Part shown: positions 24,468 through 33,000 of the stretch, piece by piece
How positions within the stretch are numbered: the first letter of the stretch is position 1
Layout of the letters: the number at the start of each line of letters is the position of its first letter
NCBI GenBank assembly: GCA_964577255.1
Contig: CAZNYM010000013.1
Location: forward strand, 1 to 39,756
DNA: 39,756 nucleotides
Source of the DNA: Micavibrio_C sp964577255
GTDB taxonomy: Bacteria; Pseudomonadota; Alphaproteobacteria; Micavibrionales; Micavibrionaceae
Direction: 5' to 3'
Translations under genes and position numbers: made by a program
Notes under the pieces: model-generated
What the model was told of the DNA's origin: nothing
The model's input: only the letters and a program-made list of their open reading frames with translations
The model's database searches: none

Positions 24468-26709
24468 TTACTGCGGAGCAACCGTGCTCGGCACGGCCCG
24501 CGGCCCCGGCTCGGGGGGCTCGGGTGTCCGGGGGCGATAGCCGCCTGAGCCGTTGCGGCCCGACCTTGAATCCTGCCCGTATTTGAATTCCTCGGGCGCA
24601 ACGTCGTCGCCTTCTTCCATGATCAGTTTCAGCAGGGGATGGCGGCGCACGTCCGCAGGGCCGAACTTCACCGCGCCGATATAGTCTTGATACGTATCCT
24701 TGGTGAAACGTCTGACAAAATTCACAAAAGCGGACTGTTTGCTTGTCCGGTCGTTCTGGCGGTCATCGCCCATAAATACGAACGTCGATCCCGTACCCAG
24801 GCGTGTCAGTGCCGTCATCAGCTGTTTCCATGAAGCGTTCTGGCATTCATCAAGGATATAAAGTGTGTTTTTATAGGTCCGCCCGCGGTTGAAGGCATGG
24901 GGCGCAATTTCGATCAGGCCGGTGCTCACAAGCTTCTCTCTCAAAGGCTTCCCGACATAAGAGTCGCCGTTGCCGAGAATCTCGTCAAAGGTCTCAAGGA
25001 TCTGGTTGATGAAAGGATCCATTTTCTTGTTAATGCTTCCCGGCAGGAATCCATGCTGCTCTTCGGCTTCGACGGCGGGCGCGGCGATGGCGATTTTCTG
25101 GTAACGTCCCTGCCGCAGCCCCTGCAGGGCCATAAAGCACGTCCACAGGGTTTTGCCGCTGCCCGCCGGACCGTCGGCAAAAACGATGTCCTTGGTATCG
25201 ATGAGATCCATCAAGATTCTTTGATTGTCGGTAGGCGTCAGTATTTCGTGACGGAAGATCAGTGAGCCGTCGGGTGTGAAGTCGGGCAGGTTGCTGACTT
25301 CGGCGGCGGCATGGAAACGCCCTGCGAGCTTGTCTCCGTGAACGATCTCTCTGCCCGGCACTGCGCTTCCGGGCAACATGACCCGGCCCTGAGCCTGCGT
25401 CTTGAAAACGGGGCTGATAACAAGGCCGCCATCAGCCGTCTTCTCGACGATTTCCTTTATCCGGGTCTTGAACCATTCCTTGTTAATGGAAGAAAATTCG
25501 ACATTGGCTTGCGACCGTTCACGCTGCTCCTGAGCGCGGGCCCAGGTCTGCTGGGCCTCGCCCAGGATATGGCATACGATGTTGTAGGTGTTCATGTCAG
25601 CCGTACCGCCGGAACCCGCAGGGACGGTTACAGTGAAGGCGTAAGGCGTTGCCGATTTATCGATAGCGACTTGAGCGCCTTTCAAATCTTTGTTTTCCTG
25701 GAACGCGCGCAGGGAGGACAGACGGCTCGTGCCGGAACGGCCTTCTCCTTTATCCGGGCTCATGTACTGGGCTATAAAATCGTGAAATGAATAGCCGTTG
25801 ATTGATGCCAGACGCACGGCAAACATTTTTGTATCGACGGGCCGGGAAGGCTCCTTGGCCGCATCGGTCTTTTTCTCTGCCCGCTTTTCTCTTCTTTCCA
25901 CGGGAGCGAGGTGTTTGTCGATCAATCCGCCCAGCCAGTCATAGGTCACTTTTGTGCTCTGGACGGAATTTTTTCTTTCCGCCGCTTCTATCAGAACTTT
26001 TGTGACCAGGTCGATTTCGTACTCGTTGTCTGTGTTGTCGTCGTAAATGTTCCATTCCGCCATGAACAAAGGGCCATCGGCGGCTTCAATAGCTTTGACT
26101 GTGACGCCTATTCGCTTATCTTCCTGAAAAACTTTCAGGGGCTTGTCGCCCGCACGCTTCAGGCAGAATTCAAGAAAGCTTTTGATCACCGGGTCGTCGT
26201 AAGTCANNNNNNNNNNAAACAGGGATGTATTCCGTCGAGACAACATTTTTTCTCTGCGGCTGCTTTTTGATCGTGGAATCCTTGAAGGCTTCGATGAGTT
26301 CGTTGACGTAGCGCTTTTGGCGACGGCGATCGGTTTCAGACCCGGGCTGCTCGCTGACGGTGCGACTTACAAACCTGCTAAAGCGATCTTCCGTCAGGCC
26401 GGCTTCCTTAAAATCCGAGGCTTCATTGCCGACAACATTGTGTTTTAAGGCATAGGTAACGACGCTGACAGCCGCGCGCAGGTGAGGGGTTTTACTTTTT
26501 TGCTCAATTTCTTGCGTAACGCCGATGAGTATCTGCCCCTGGTCATTGCTGACCTGCAGTTTGACGTTGCATTTTCTTTCAATGAGTTCGATCTGCGCGG
26601 CTGTCAGCGGCTCTCCACGCACACGCTGTGGCTCAATGGCCTCGTCACCCACGACCGCGACATGGTAGCGAAGCGGGGAAGCGGCGGTCTGATCCTGAGA
26701 AGTACTCAT
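24468..26709 (-). CDS. Large PhoH-family ATPase with long uncharacterised N-terminal region (interrupted by assembly gap)
   Basis: A start at 26709 (preceded by AGGGA) opens 164 codons to the N run at 26207-26216; after it, another frame runs 578 codons to 24468. The one base left before the gap and the two after it complete a codon if the true gap is a multiple of three, including zero, so this is very likely one gene of about 743 residues. The last 270 residues are a PhoH domain with Walker A GPAGSGKT and Walker B LYILDECQNA, ending in a Pro/Gly/Arg-rich tail. The first 470 residues match nothing I recognise: polar, with a charged ERREKRAEKK linker. It lacks an N-terminal PIN signature. It lies between miaB and the normal phoH. 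Base composition is visibly more AT-rich than in both. Confidence 0.8.
26207..26216. other. Assembly gap (10 N)
   Basis: Ten undetermined bases inside the large PhoH-like gene. The reading frames on each side join if the real number of missing bases is divisible by three. With zero missing bases the junction codon would be TTG (Leu), giving EYIPV-L-TYDDPV. The sequence itself cannot tell zero from a longer multiple. Confidence 0.95.
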
Positions 26710-26784
26710 GCGAAGTCCCTGTTTAGAATTTTGCCGAATTTCTGCCAGCTATAGTCACAATCTTCCGGAAATTCAAACAATCTT

Positions 26785-28122
26785 TCAGTCTTGGACCACG
26801 ATATCCCCGCTCAGGGCGCTGGCGGTCGCGGATTTGACCAAAACCGGCAGGATCTGGCCGACCAGGCGCGCGGGGCCGGCGGCGTGAACGGGCTGGTTGG
26901 CCGGGCTGCGGCCCTGGATCTGGCCGTCGTGGCTGCCGGGACGGTCGAATAGCACGGACACGGTCTGGCCCACCGCCTGTTCGTTGAGGCGGCGCATGCT
27001 GGCGAACAGAAGCGCCTGCAGAGCCTGCAACCGCTCGTCCTTGATTTTCTCGGGCACCAGGCCCGGCATGTTGGCGGCGGGGGTGCCGGGGCGGGCGCTG
27101 TATTTGAAGGAATAGGCGCTGACATAGCCGATGTCTTCGGCGAGCTTCATCGTGTCGGCGAAGTCCTGATCGGTTTCGCCGGGGAAGCCGACGATAAAGT
27201 CCGAGGAGAACGTCATGCCGGGCCGCGCGGCGCGCAGGCGGTCGATGATCGCGCGGTAATCGGCGGCGGTGTGCTTGCGGTTCATGGCCTTGAGGATTTT
27301 ATCCGATCCGCTCTGCACCGGCAGATGCAGGAACGGCATCAATTGCTGGATGTCGCGGTGCGCGTCGATCAGCACCTGATCCATGTCACGCGGGTGTGAG
27401 GTCATGTAGCGGATGCGTTCGATCCCTTTGATGTCTGCCAGCGCCGCCGCCAGCCCGCCCAGGCCCGCTACGGCATCGTCGTGGTAAGCGTTGACGTTCT
27501 GGCCCAGCAGGGTGATCTCCTTCACGCCCTTGTCGCGCAGGCGCTTGGCTTCCTCGACGATCTGTGCCGAGGGGCGGGAGAATTCCGCGCCGCGCGTATA
27601 GGGCACCACGCAGAAGGTACAGAACTTGTCGCAGCCTTCCTGGATCGACAGAAAAGCGGTAGGCCCGTCCACCGCCTGTTCCTGCGGCAGGTGGTCGAAC
27701 TTGGACTCGGCCGGAAAATCGGTGTTGATCACGCGCGCACCGGTTGCCTTGATAATCATCTCGGGCAGTTCGTGATAGGTCTGCGGGCCGAACACCATGT
27801 CGACGTAAGGCGCGCGCTTCATGATCACCTCGCCCTCGGCCTGGGCGACGCAGCCCGCGACCGCGATCGTCATGCGGCCGCGCTTTTGCTTTTCCTTCGC
27901 CTGGCGGTGCTTGAGCAGGCGGCCGAGGTCGGAGAAGACCTTCTCCGTCGCCTTTTCGCGGATGTGACAGGTGTTGAGGATGGCCATGTCGGCGTCGTCG
28001 GGTTCGTCCACCGTCTTGAATCCGAGCGGCGCCAGGATGTTGGCCATGCGGCGGCTGTCATAGACATTCATCTGGCAGCCGTAGGTCTTGATGTAGAGCT
28101 TTTTGGCGGCCTGTCCGTCCAT
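26785..28122 (-). CDS. miaB: tRNA-2-methylthio-N6-dimethylallyladenosine synthase MiaB
   Basis: MiaB is a radical-SAM enzyme that adds a methylthio group to i6A37 of tRNAs. The 445-residue protein has the N-terminal UPF0004 domain with cluster ligands Cys16, Cys52 and Cys91, the radical-SAM CxxxCxxC motif at Cys164, Cys168 and Cys171 (EGCDKFCTFCVVPYTRG) and a C-terminal TRAM domain (about 380-445). It begins the long minus-strand block leading through the PhoH genes and is divergent from the dehydrogenase gene at 28207. Confidence 0.96.
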   Translation of the reverse strand: MDGQAAKKLYIKTYGCQMNVYDSRRMANILAPLGFKTVDEPDDADMAILNTCHIREKATEKVFSDLGRLLKHRQAKEKQKRGRMTIAVAGCVAQAEGEVIMKRAPYVDMVFGPQTYHELPEMIIKATGARVINTDFPAESKFDHLPQEQAVDGPTAFLSIQEGCDKFCTFCVVPYTRGAEFSRPSAQIVEEAKRLRDKGVKEITLLGQNVNAYHDDAVAGLGGLAAALADIKGIERIRYMTSHPRDMDQVLIDAHRDIQQLMPFLHLPVQSGSDKILKAMNRKHTAADYRAIIDRLRAARPGMTFSSDFIVGFPGETDQDFADTMKLAEDIGYVSAYSFKYSARPGTPAANMPGLVPEKIKDERLQALQALLFASMRRLNEQAVGQTVSVLFDRPGSHDGQIQGRSPANQPVHAAGPARLVGQILPVLVKSATASALSGDIVVQD

Positions 28123-28206
28123 GGCAGATTGTCCTTGTCTTGCGCCGGTTTTAAAGCATATTTAGGTTGAAAACTCAACTTTCCCGCCGGGCAGGTTTCA
28201 ACCATC
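28123..28206. promoter_or_regulatory. Divergent spacer between miaB and the dehydrogenase gene, with inverted repeat
   Basis: This 84-base spacer must hold the start signals of both divergent units. It contains AGGTTGA-AAAC-TCAACTT (near 28164-28181), a 7-base inverted repeat with one G-T mismatch, which could be an operator. AT-rich words (TTTTAAAGCATATTTA) on the miaB side may contain its -10 region. Nothing is firmly assignable. Confidence 0.3.
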
Positions 28207-29148
28207 ATGAGCAAGACAATTCTGGCGCTGGGCAGCCTTCTGCCGGCGGAAATGGAAACGCTGGAGCGTCATTTCAAGGTCGTGCGCATGGGCCGCAAGA
28301 GCGATCCCGAGGCGATCCTGCGAGAGTACGGTCACGAGGTTTCCGGCCTGATCTCCTCGGTCGGCAGCCCGGTGACGCGCAAGCTGATGGAGGCGCTGCC
28401 CAATCTCGAGATCATCTGCCGCTACGGCATCGGCGTCGACAACATCGATCTGGCCGCTGCCGCCGAGCGCGCCGTCGCCGTCACCAACACGCCCGGGCTG
28501 GTCACCAACGACACCGCCGATGTCGCCATGGCGCTGCTGCTGGGCTGCGCGCGGCGGACGATGGAGGGCGATATGTATGTCCGCGTCGGCAAGTGGCTGA
28601 ACGGGCCGATGGGGCTGGGCGTCACCTTGTCGGGCAAGACGGTGGGGATCGTAGGGCTCGGGCGGATCGGTCAGGCGGTAGCGCGCCGGGCCCTGGCGTT
28701 CGATATGCAGGTCGCCTACTACGGGCGCAGGGAAAAGCCAGAATTTCCCTATAGTTACGTCCCGGACCTCATAAAGCTGGCGGAGCAATCCGATTTTATG
28801 ATAATTACCGTGGCGGGCGGAGAGCCTACGCGCCACCTGATCGACGGCGCCGTACTCCGCGCCCTGGGGCCGCAGGGTTTTCTGGTGAATGTTTCACGGG
28901 GAACGGTCGTCGACGAGGCGGCGCTTGTGAAAGCTCTTGAGGACAAAACCATCGCCGGGGCGGGCCTGGACGTGTTCGAAAACGAACCGCACGTGCCCGA
29001 GGCCCTGATGAAGATGGATAATGTGGTGCTGTTGCCGCATATCGGCACGGCGACGCAGGAGACGAGAAGCCGCATGGGGCAGCTGGTGATCGAAAACCTG
29101 CTGGCTCATTTCAGCGGCCAGCCGCTGAAGACGCCGGTGGCGGCATAG
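28207..29148 (+). CDS. D-isomer-specific 2-hydroxyacid dehydrogenase (hydroxypyruvate/glyoxylate reductase-like)
   Basis: The 313-residue NAD(P)-dependent enzyme reduces 2-keto acids to D-2-hydroxy acids. The dinucleotide loop GLGRIG is at 150-155; the catalytic trio is Arg231 (NVSRGTVVDE), Glu260 (DVFENEP) and His278 (LLPHIGTAT). The substrate-side segment RYGIGVDNIDL (72-82) has the pattern of GhrB/hydroxypyruvate reductase-type enzymes, but the exact substrate is not readable. It is divergent from miaB and followed 48 bases later by a gene for a small secreted protein. Confidence 0.9.
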   Translation: MSKTILALGSLLPAEMETLERHFKVVRMGRKSDPEAILREYGHEVSGLISSVGSPVTRKLMEALPNLEIICRYGIGVDNIDLAAAAERAVAVTNTPGLVTNDTADVAMALLLGCARRTMEGDMYVRVGKWLNGPMGLGVTLSGKTVGIVGLGRIGQAVARRALAFDMQVAYYGRREKPEFPYSYVPDLIKLAEQSDFMIITVAGGEPTRHLIDGAVLRALGPQGFLVNVSRGTVVDEAALVKALEDKTIAGAGLDVFENEPHVPEALMKMDNVVLLPHIGTATQETRSRMGQLVIENLLAHFSGQPLKTPVAA

Positions 29149-29196
29149 GTAGAATAGAGAAGAGTTGAACGGGATATGAGGAAAGGGCAACCCCCG

Positions 29197-29685
29197 ATGC
29201 GTGTGTTTCTGCTGACAATGGCTGTGTTTCTGATCGTTCTGCCGCAAGGTGCGCAGGCTGCGACGTGTTACTCGCGCGGTGAGGCTGAAGCCGAGCAGGG
29301 GATCCGCATCCACAGCGAGTTGATGGTCATCGGCCTCAACTGCCAGCACATGTTCAAGGCCAATGGTAAGAACCTCTATAGCGAATACCGCCGCTTCACC
29401 AGCACACACGCGCCGCTGTTCGCTTCCTACGAGCAGACGCTGATCGACTATTTCAAGCGCAATGGCGAAAGAAGCCCTGAATCCTCGATCAACGCCCTGC
29501 GGACCCAGTTCGCCAACAAGATTTCCAATGACGCCGCCCGCATGCGCCCCGACCTATTCTGCCGCTATTACGCGGGCCGGATCGCCAAGGTTTCCAACAT
29601 GGGCCAGGCTGAAATACGGAAATGGGCATCAACCTTCCATGACAGCCATCCGGTTTCGCGCCCGGTCTGTGCCAGCGGCAAATAA
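29197..29685 (+). CDS. Small secreted protein with four cysteines, function unknown
   Basis: The 162-residue product begins with a signal peptide (MRVFLLTMAVFLIVLP, ending AQA-A near residue 20). The mature part is helical and hydrophilic and holds four cysteines (in ATCYS, NCQHM, LFCRY and VCAS), which would allow two disulphides in the periplasm. I do not recognise the family. Start choice: ATG at 29197 has GAAAGGG nine bases upstream; an alternative ATG at 29176 would add seven residues before the signal peptide. The YSEYRRFTSTHAPLFASYE segment and repeated aromatic/Arg spacing suggest a compact helical bundle. Confidence 0.75.
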   Translation: MRVFLLTMAVFLIVLPQGAQAATCYSRGEAEAEQGIRIHSELMVIGLNCQHMFKANGKNLYSEYRRFTSTHAPLFASYEQTLIDYFKRNGERSPESSINALRTQFANKISNDAARMRPDLFCRYYAGRIAKVSNMGQAEIRKWASTFHDSHPVSRPVCASGK

Positions 29686-30012
29686 TTTTTAAAGTAAAAC
29701 TTTAAGAAATAATTTTAATATACTGTTTTTAATTAATTTAATTAAATCCATACTCTGATGCTACGGCCGCGTGCCTGCTCGAGAATCCTTCCCGGAAAAA
29801 TCATCCACAGAAAACTTGAAAAACCGTCCCGTTCTCCGTCCTTGGGGGAAAGCTGTGCGGCGGCTGGGCTTTTTCGCGCTTTGTCCGGGTTTGTGAGGAA
29901 AATGCCGTAACATCTTGATTCGTTAAGCTTGCGCCCGCCCGGCAGTAAGGTTAGAAAAGAGCATCCACGATCTTAAAACCACCAAGGCGCAACAGTGCGG
30001 GAGAACGCCCTC
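29686..30012 (+). other. AT-rich spacer upstream of the coiled-coil gene, with short inverted repeat and DnaA-box-like word
   Basis: The first 65 bases are strongly AT-rich, including TTAAAGT-AAA-ACTTTAA (an inverted repeat near 29698-29714) and a run of TTAATTAA-like words to about 29746. A word one base off the DnaA box (TCATCCACA) lies at 29801-29809, and a weaker GCATCCACG near 29961. The rest is GC-rich without an open frame I can support. It should contain the promoter of the coiled-coil gene; I cannot place it. Weak hairpin with T-poor tail, so no confident terminator for the preceding gene. Confidence 0.35.
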
Positions 30013-33000
30013 ATGTCGAACATTTCCGTTATACGTCAGGATGATGAAGTAAACGCAGGCCAGCCGGCAGAAGTCGCCCCGCCTGAAACGACCGAAGCGC
30101 AGACGGAAACGCCGCCGCCTGAATCAGCAAGAGTGATAACGGAGGCGCAGGACACGCGCGAACTGACTGCCCGCAAACTCGACGATGTGGAAACGCCCGA
30201 CGAAGAGCAAAGCGCCAAGGTGCGCATCCGCGCCATTCGTGATGCGATTACCGGCGAGAATTCGGGCCTGAACGTGGAACTGCAGGCGCCGCGCCTGAAG
30301 AAATTCAAGAAAAAGAAAAAGGACGGCAAGAATGCCGCCGAGGCACCGAACACGGAAGCCGCCGCGGAAGAGGCACCCGCGCGCGTGGCGCCGGTCCTGA
30401 GTGCCGTAACGGAAATGCCGACCGCACCCGCGCCGGAACCCTCGACCGAAGGTTTCGCCGCTTACGAGGCCGCGGCGCAGAACGAGCAGAATGGCGATGA
30501 AGAGTCGGTGCTGACACTGGCGCCGCTAAACGCCGTGCCGATGCTGCAGCCGGTCTGGCAGAAGACGTTGAACTACGGCGGCGCGTATCTCACCGTTGCC
30601 TGGGTGGCCTACTGCATCATCTACGCCATGGGTGCCTACGGTTTCGACGGTCTGCTCAGCAGCGGCCCCATGCAGCTGGGCGGCCTGTTCGCCGCCATGC
30701 TGACACCGGTTGCGCTTTACTGGATGATCGTCAGCCACATCCAGCGCCGCTCCGACATCCAGCTTTACGCCAACCAGCTGCGTCAGGAACTGCACTCGAT
30801 CATCTTCCCGACCGGCGAGCGCGCGCAGCGCGTCCATGCCGACATCGAGAAACTCTGCCAGCAGGCAGCCGAGCTTTCGGCATCCTCCCGCGCCGTGGTG
30901 AAGACCATCGCCCGCGCCCGTCAGGCGCTGCGTACCGACATCAAGGAATTCGTCAGCCTGGCCAAGAAAGCCGAATATCACATCGACGGCCTGGCCGAAC
31001 GCATGAGCGGCAAATCGAGCCTGCTGCTCGGCCTGACTGGCGAGTTGGAGAAGCGCGTCGAGACTCTGGACGCCCGCACCCACGAGGGCGCGCAGGCGTG
31101 GAAGCTGGCGACAGAAACCGTGCTGGGCCGTTCGGCTGAGATGGAGAACGCACTTGGCCGCGGCGCCGAAAAAATCCTGGAAGCGGCCGATCAGGCCCGC
31201 GCCAAGACTCAAAACATCGAGCAGACGATCGCGGGCAGCTATGACGGCCTGAACGAAGCGGCCGAGAAGGTGGCCCAGCGTCTGAAAGCCATCAGCAGCG
31301 AATTCGGCGGCCATACGGAAACGCTGTCGGAAGCCATTGCTCGCGTATCCGTGCAGGCCGACCGCTTCTCGGGCACGATCGGCGAGCAGATCAGCGATCT
31401 TGAAGACGTCGCCGCGCAAACCCTCAAGGCGATGGATCAGGCCAGCCACACGGTGGAAACGCACCGCCAGGCCCTGGACGACGGCGCTGAAAAGGTGGCC
31501 GCGCAGGCCCGCAACATTGCCTCCACGGTAACGAGCGCCGTGGGTATGCTTGAGAACGCGTCCGAGTCGATGATCGCCCGCGCCGACAGCATCGAACAGC
31601 GCATGAACACCCAGGCGGGCAAACTGCAGGACACCGCTGCCGGCCTTGCCCAGCAGGCGAACGCAATCGAGAGCACGAGCGCTTCGGCCGCCAACCAGCT
31701 GAGCGAAGCGATGACCGTGGCCCTGAACGGCGCCGAGCAGATCGGCGTCGCGGTTCGCCGCGCCGTGGAACAGCTTGAGAAGGCGACAGCGCAGGCTTGC
31801 GATCAGGCTAACGGCCTCATGGAGTCGACGCGCGGCAATATCGACCGCCTGAGTGAGGCGGGGGCGGCGAATGTCGAGAACATCCGCACTATTCTCGATC
31901 TTCTCGAGAGGAGCCGCACGCAGATCGAAGAGGCCGCGCATCTGGCGCAGGGCCATGTCAACACGCTGACCGAGTCGATCGACTCGCAGTCCGGCCGCAT
32001 CGCCTACGCGACGCAGGACATCGTCAACCGCGTGGGTTCTGTGCAGGGCGCGCTGGAAGCGCCGCTGCGCGAGCTGCGCGGCGTCCTGACTGAGGCCGAC
32101 AACCGTCACCTCCAGATCGAGGAGACGCTTGGCCGCCGCGTCAGCGACCTTTCCGAGGCGAGCGAGAAGGCCAAGAGCGCCGCCGAGCATATCCGCGATA
32201 CGCTCAAGGGCCAGGCGCAGGAGATCTCGACCATCTCCGGCCAGATCACGGGTCACAGCCGCGTGATCGCCGAGCAATTGTTCAAGCAGAAGACTTTGCT
32301 GAACGAGGAAATTACCCGCGCCCTTGCCGGCGTGGGCGAGGTCACCACCGCCCTGGGCGGCCAGGTAACGCTGTTCAGCGGTTACGCCGACAAGACGATG
32401 GAGGATCTCGAGCGCCTGCAGGTGGCGATCGAGGACCGCACCCGCGCCGCGCGCGATGCTTCGGGCAGCACGCTTGAAAGCCTGGCGCAGCTGGATCAGG
32501 AATTCACAGAGAAAACCGCGAGCCTCAAGACCCACGCCGAAACCGCGACCGGGGCCGTCACGTCCTCGATGGAAGCTCTGGAGAAGACGGCGGCGAGCTT
32601 CAAGCCGTTGTTCGAATCCGCGATCGAGCAGGCTTCGGAGGCGCAGGAAAAATTCAAGCGCCTGCAGTCCGATTTTGAAACCACCTCCGATACCGGCCTT
32701 ACCCGCATGGAGCGCGTGGGCGAGGCCTTCGATGACCGCCTGACGCAGCTGCGTCAGGGCGCCGACCAGGCCGCGGCCGCGCTGCGCATCGGCAGCGAAG
32801 CCCTGCAGGAAGGCGTCGATGTCGTCAGCGCCGCCGCGCAGACGGCAACCGACCGCCTGCGCGCGGTGGAAACGGCGATGGAGGATCAGGGGGCGGGCAT
32901 TCATATCGTCACCGATCAGGCCATTCTCAAGCTCGAGAAAGTGCAGAAACTGGTCAACGACCAGTTCCACGAACTGTCGGAATCGGCCGGCATGGCGGTG

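Noticed and set aside
29686..30012. Chromosomal replication origin
   Set aside because: Only one near-consensus DnaA-box-like word, no cluster of boxes, no CtrA-type TTAA-N7-TTAA pair, and no dnaA, hemE or parAB nearby.
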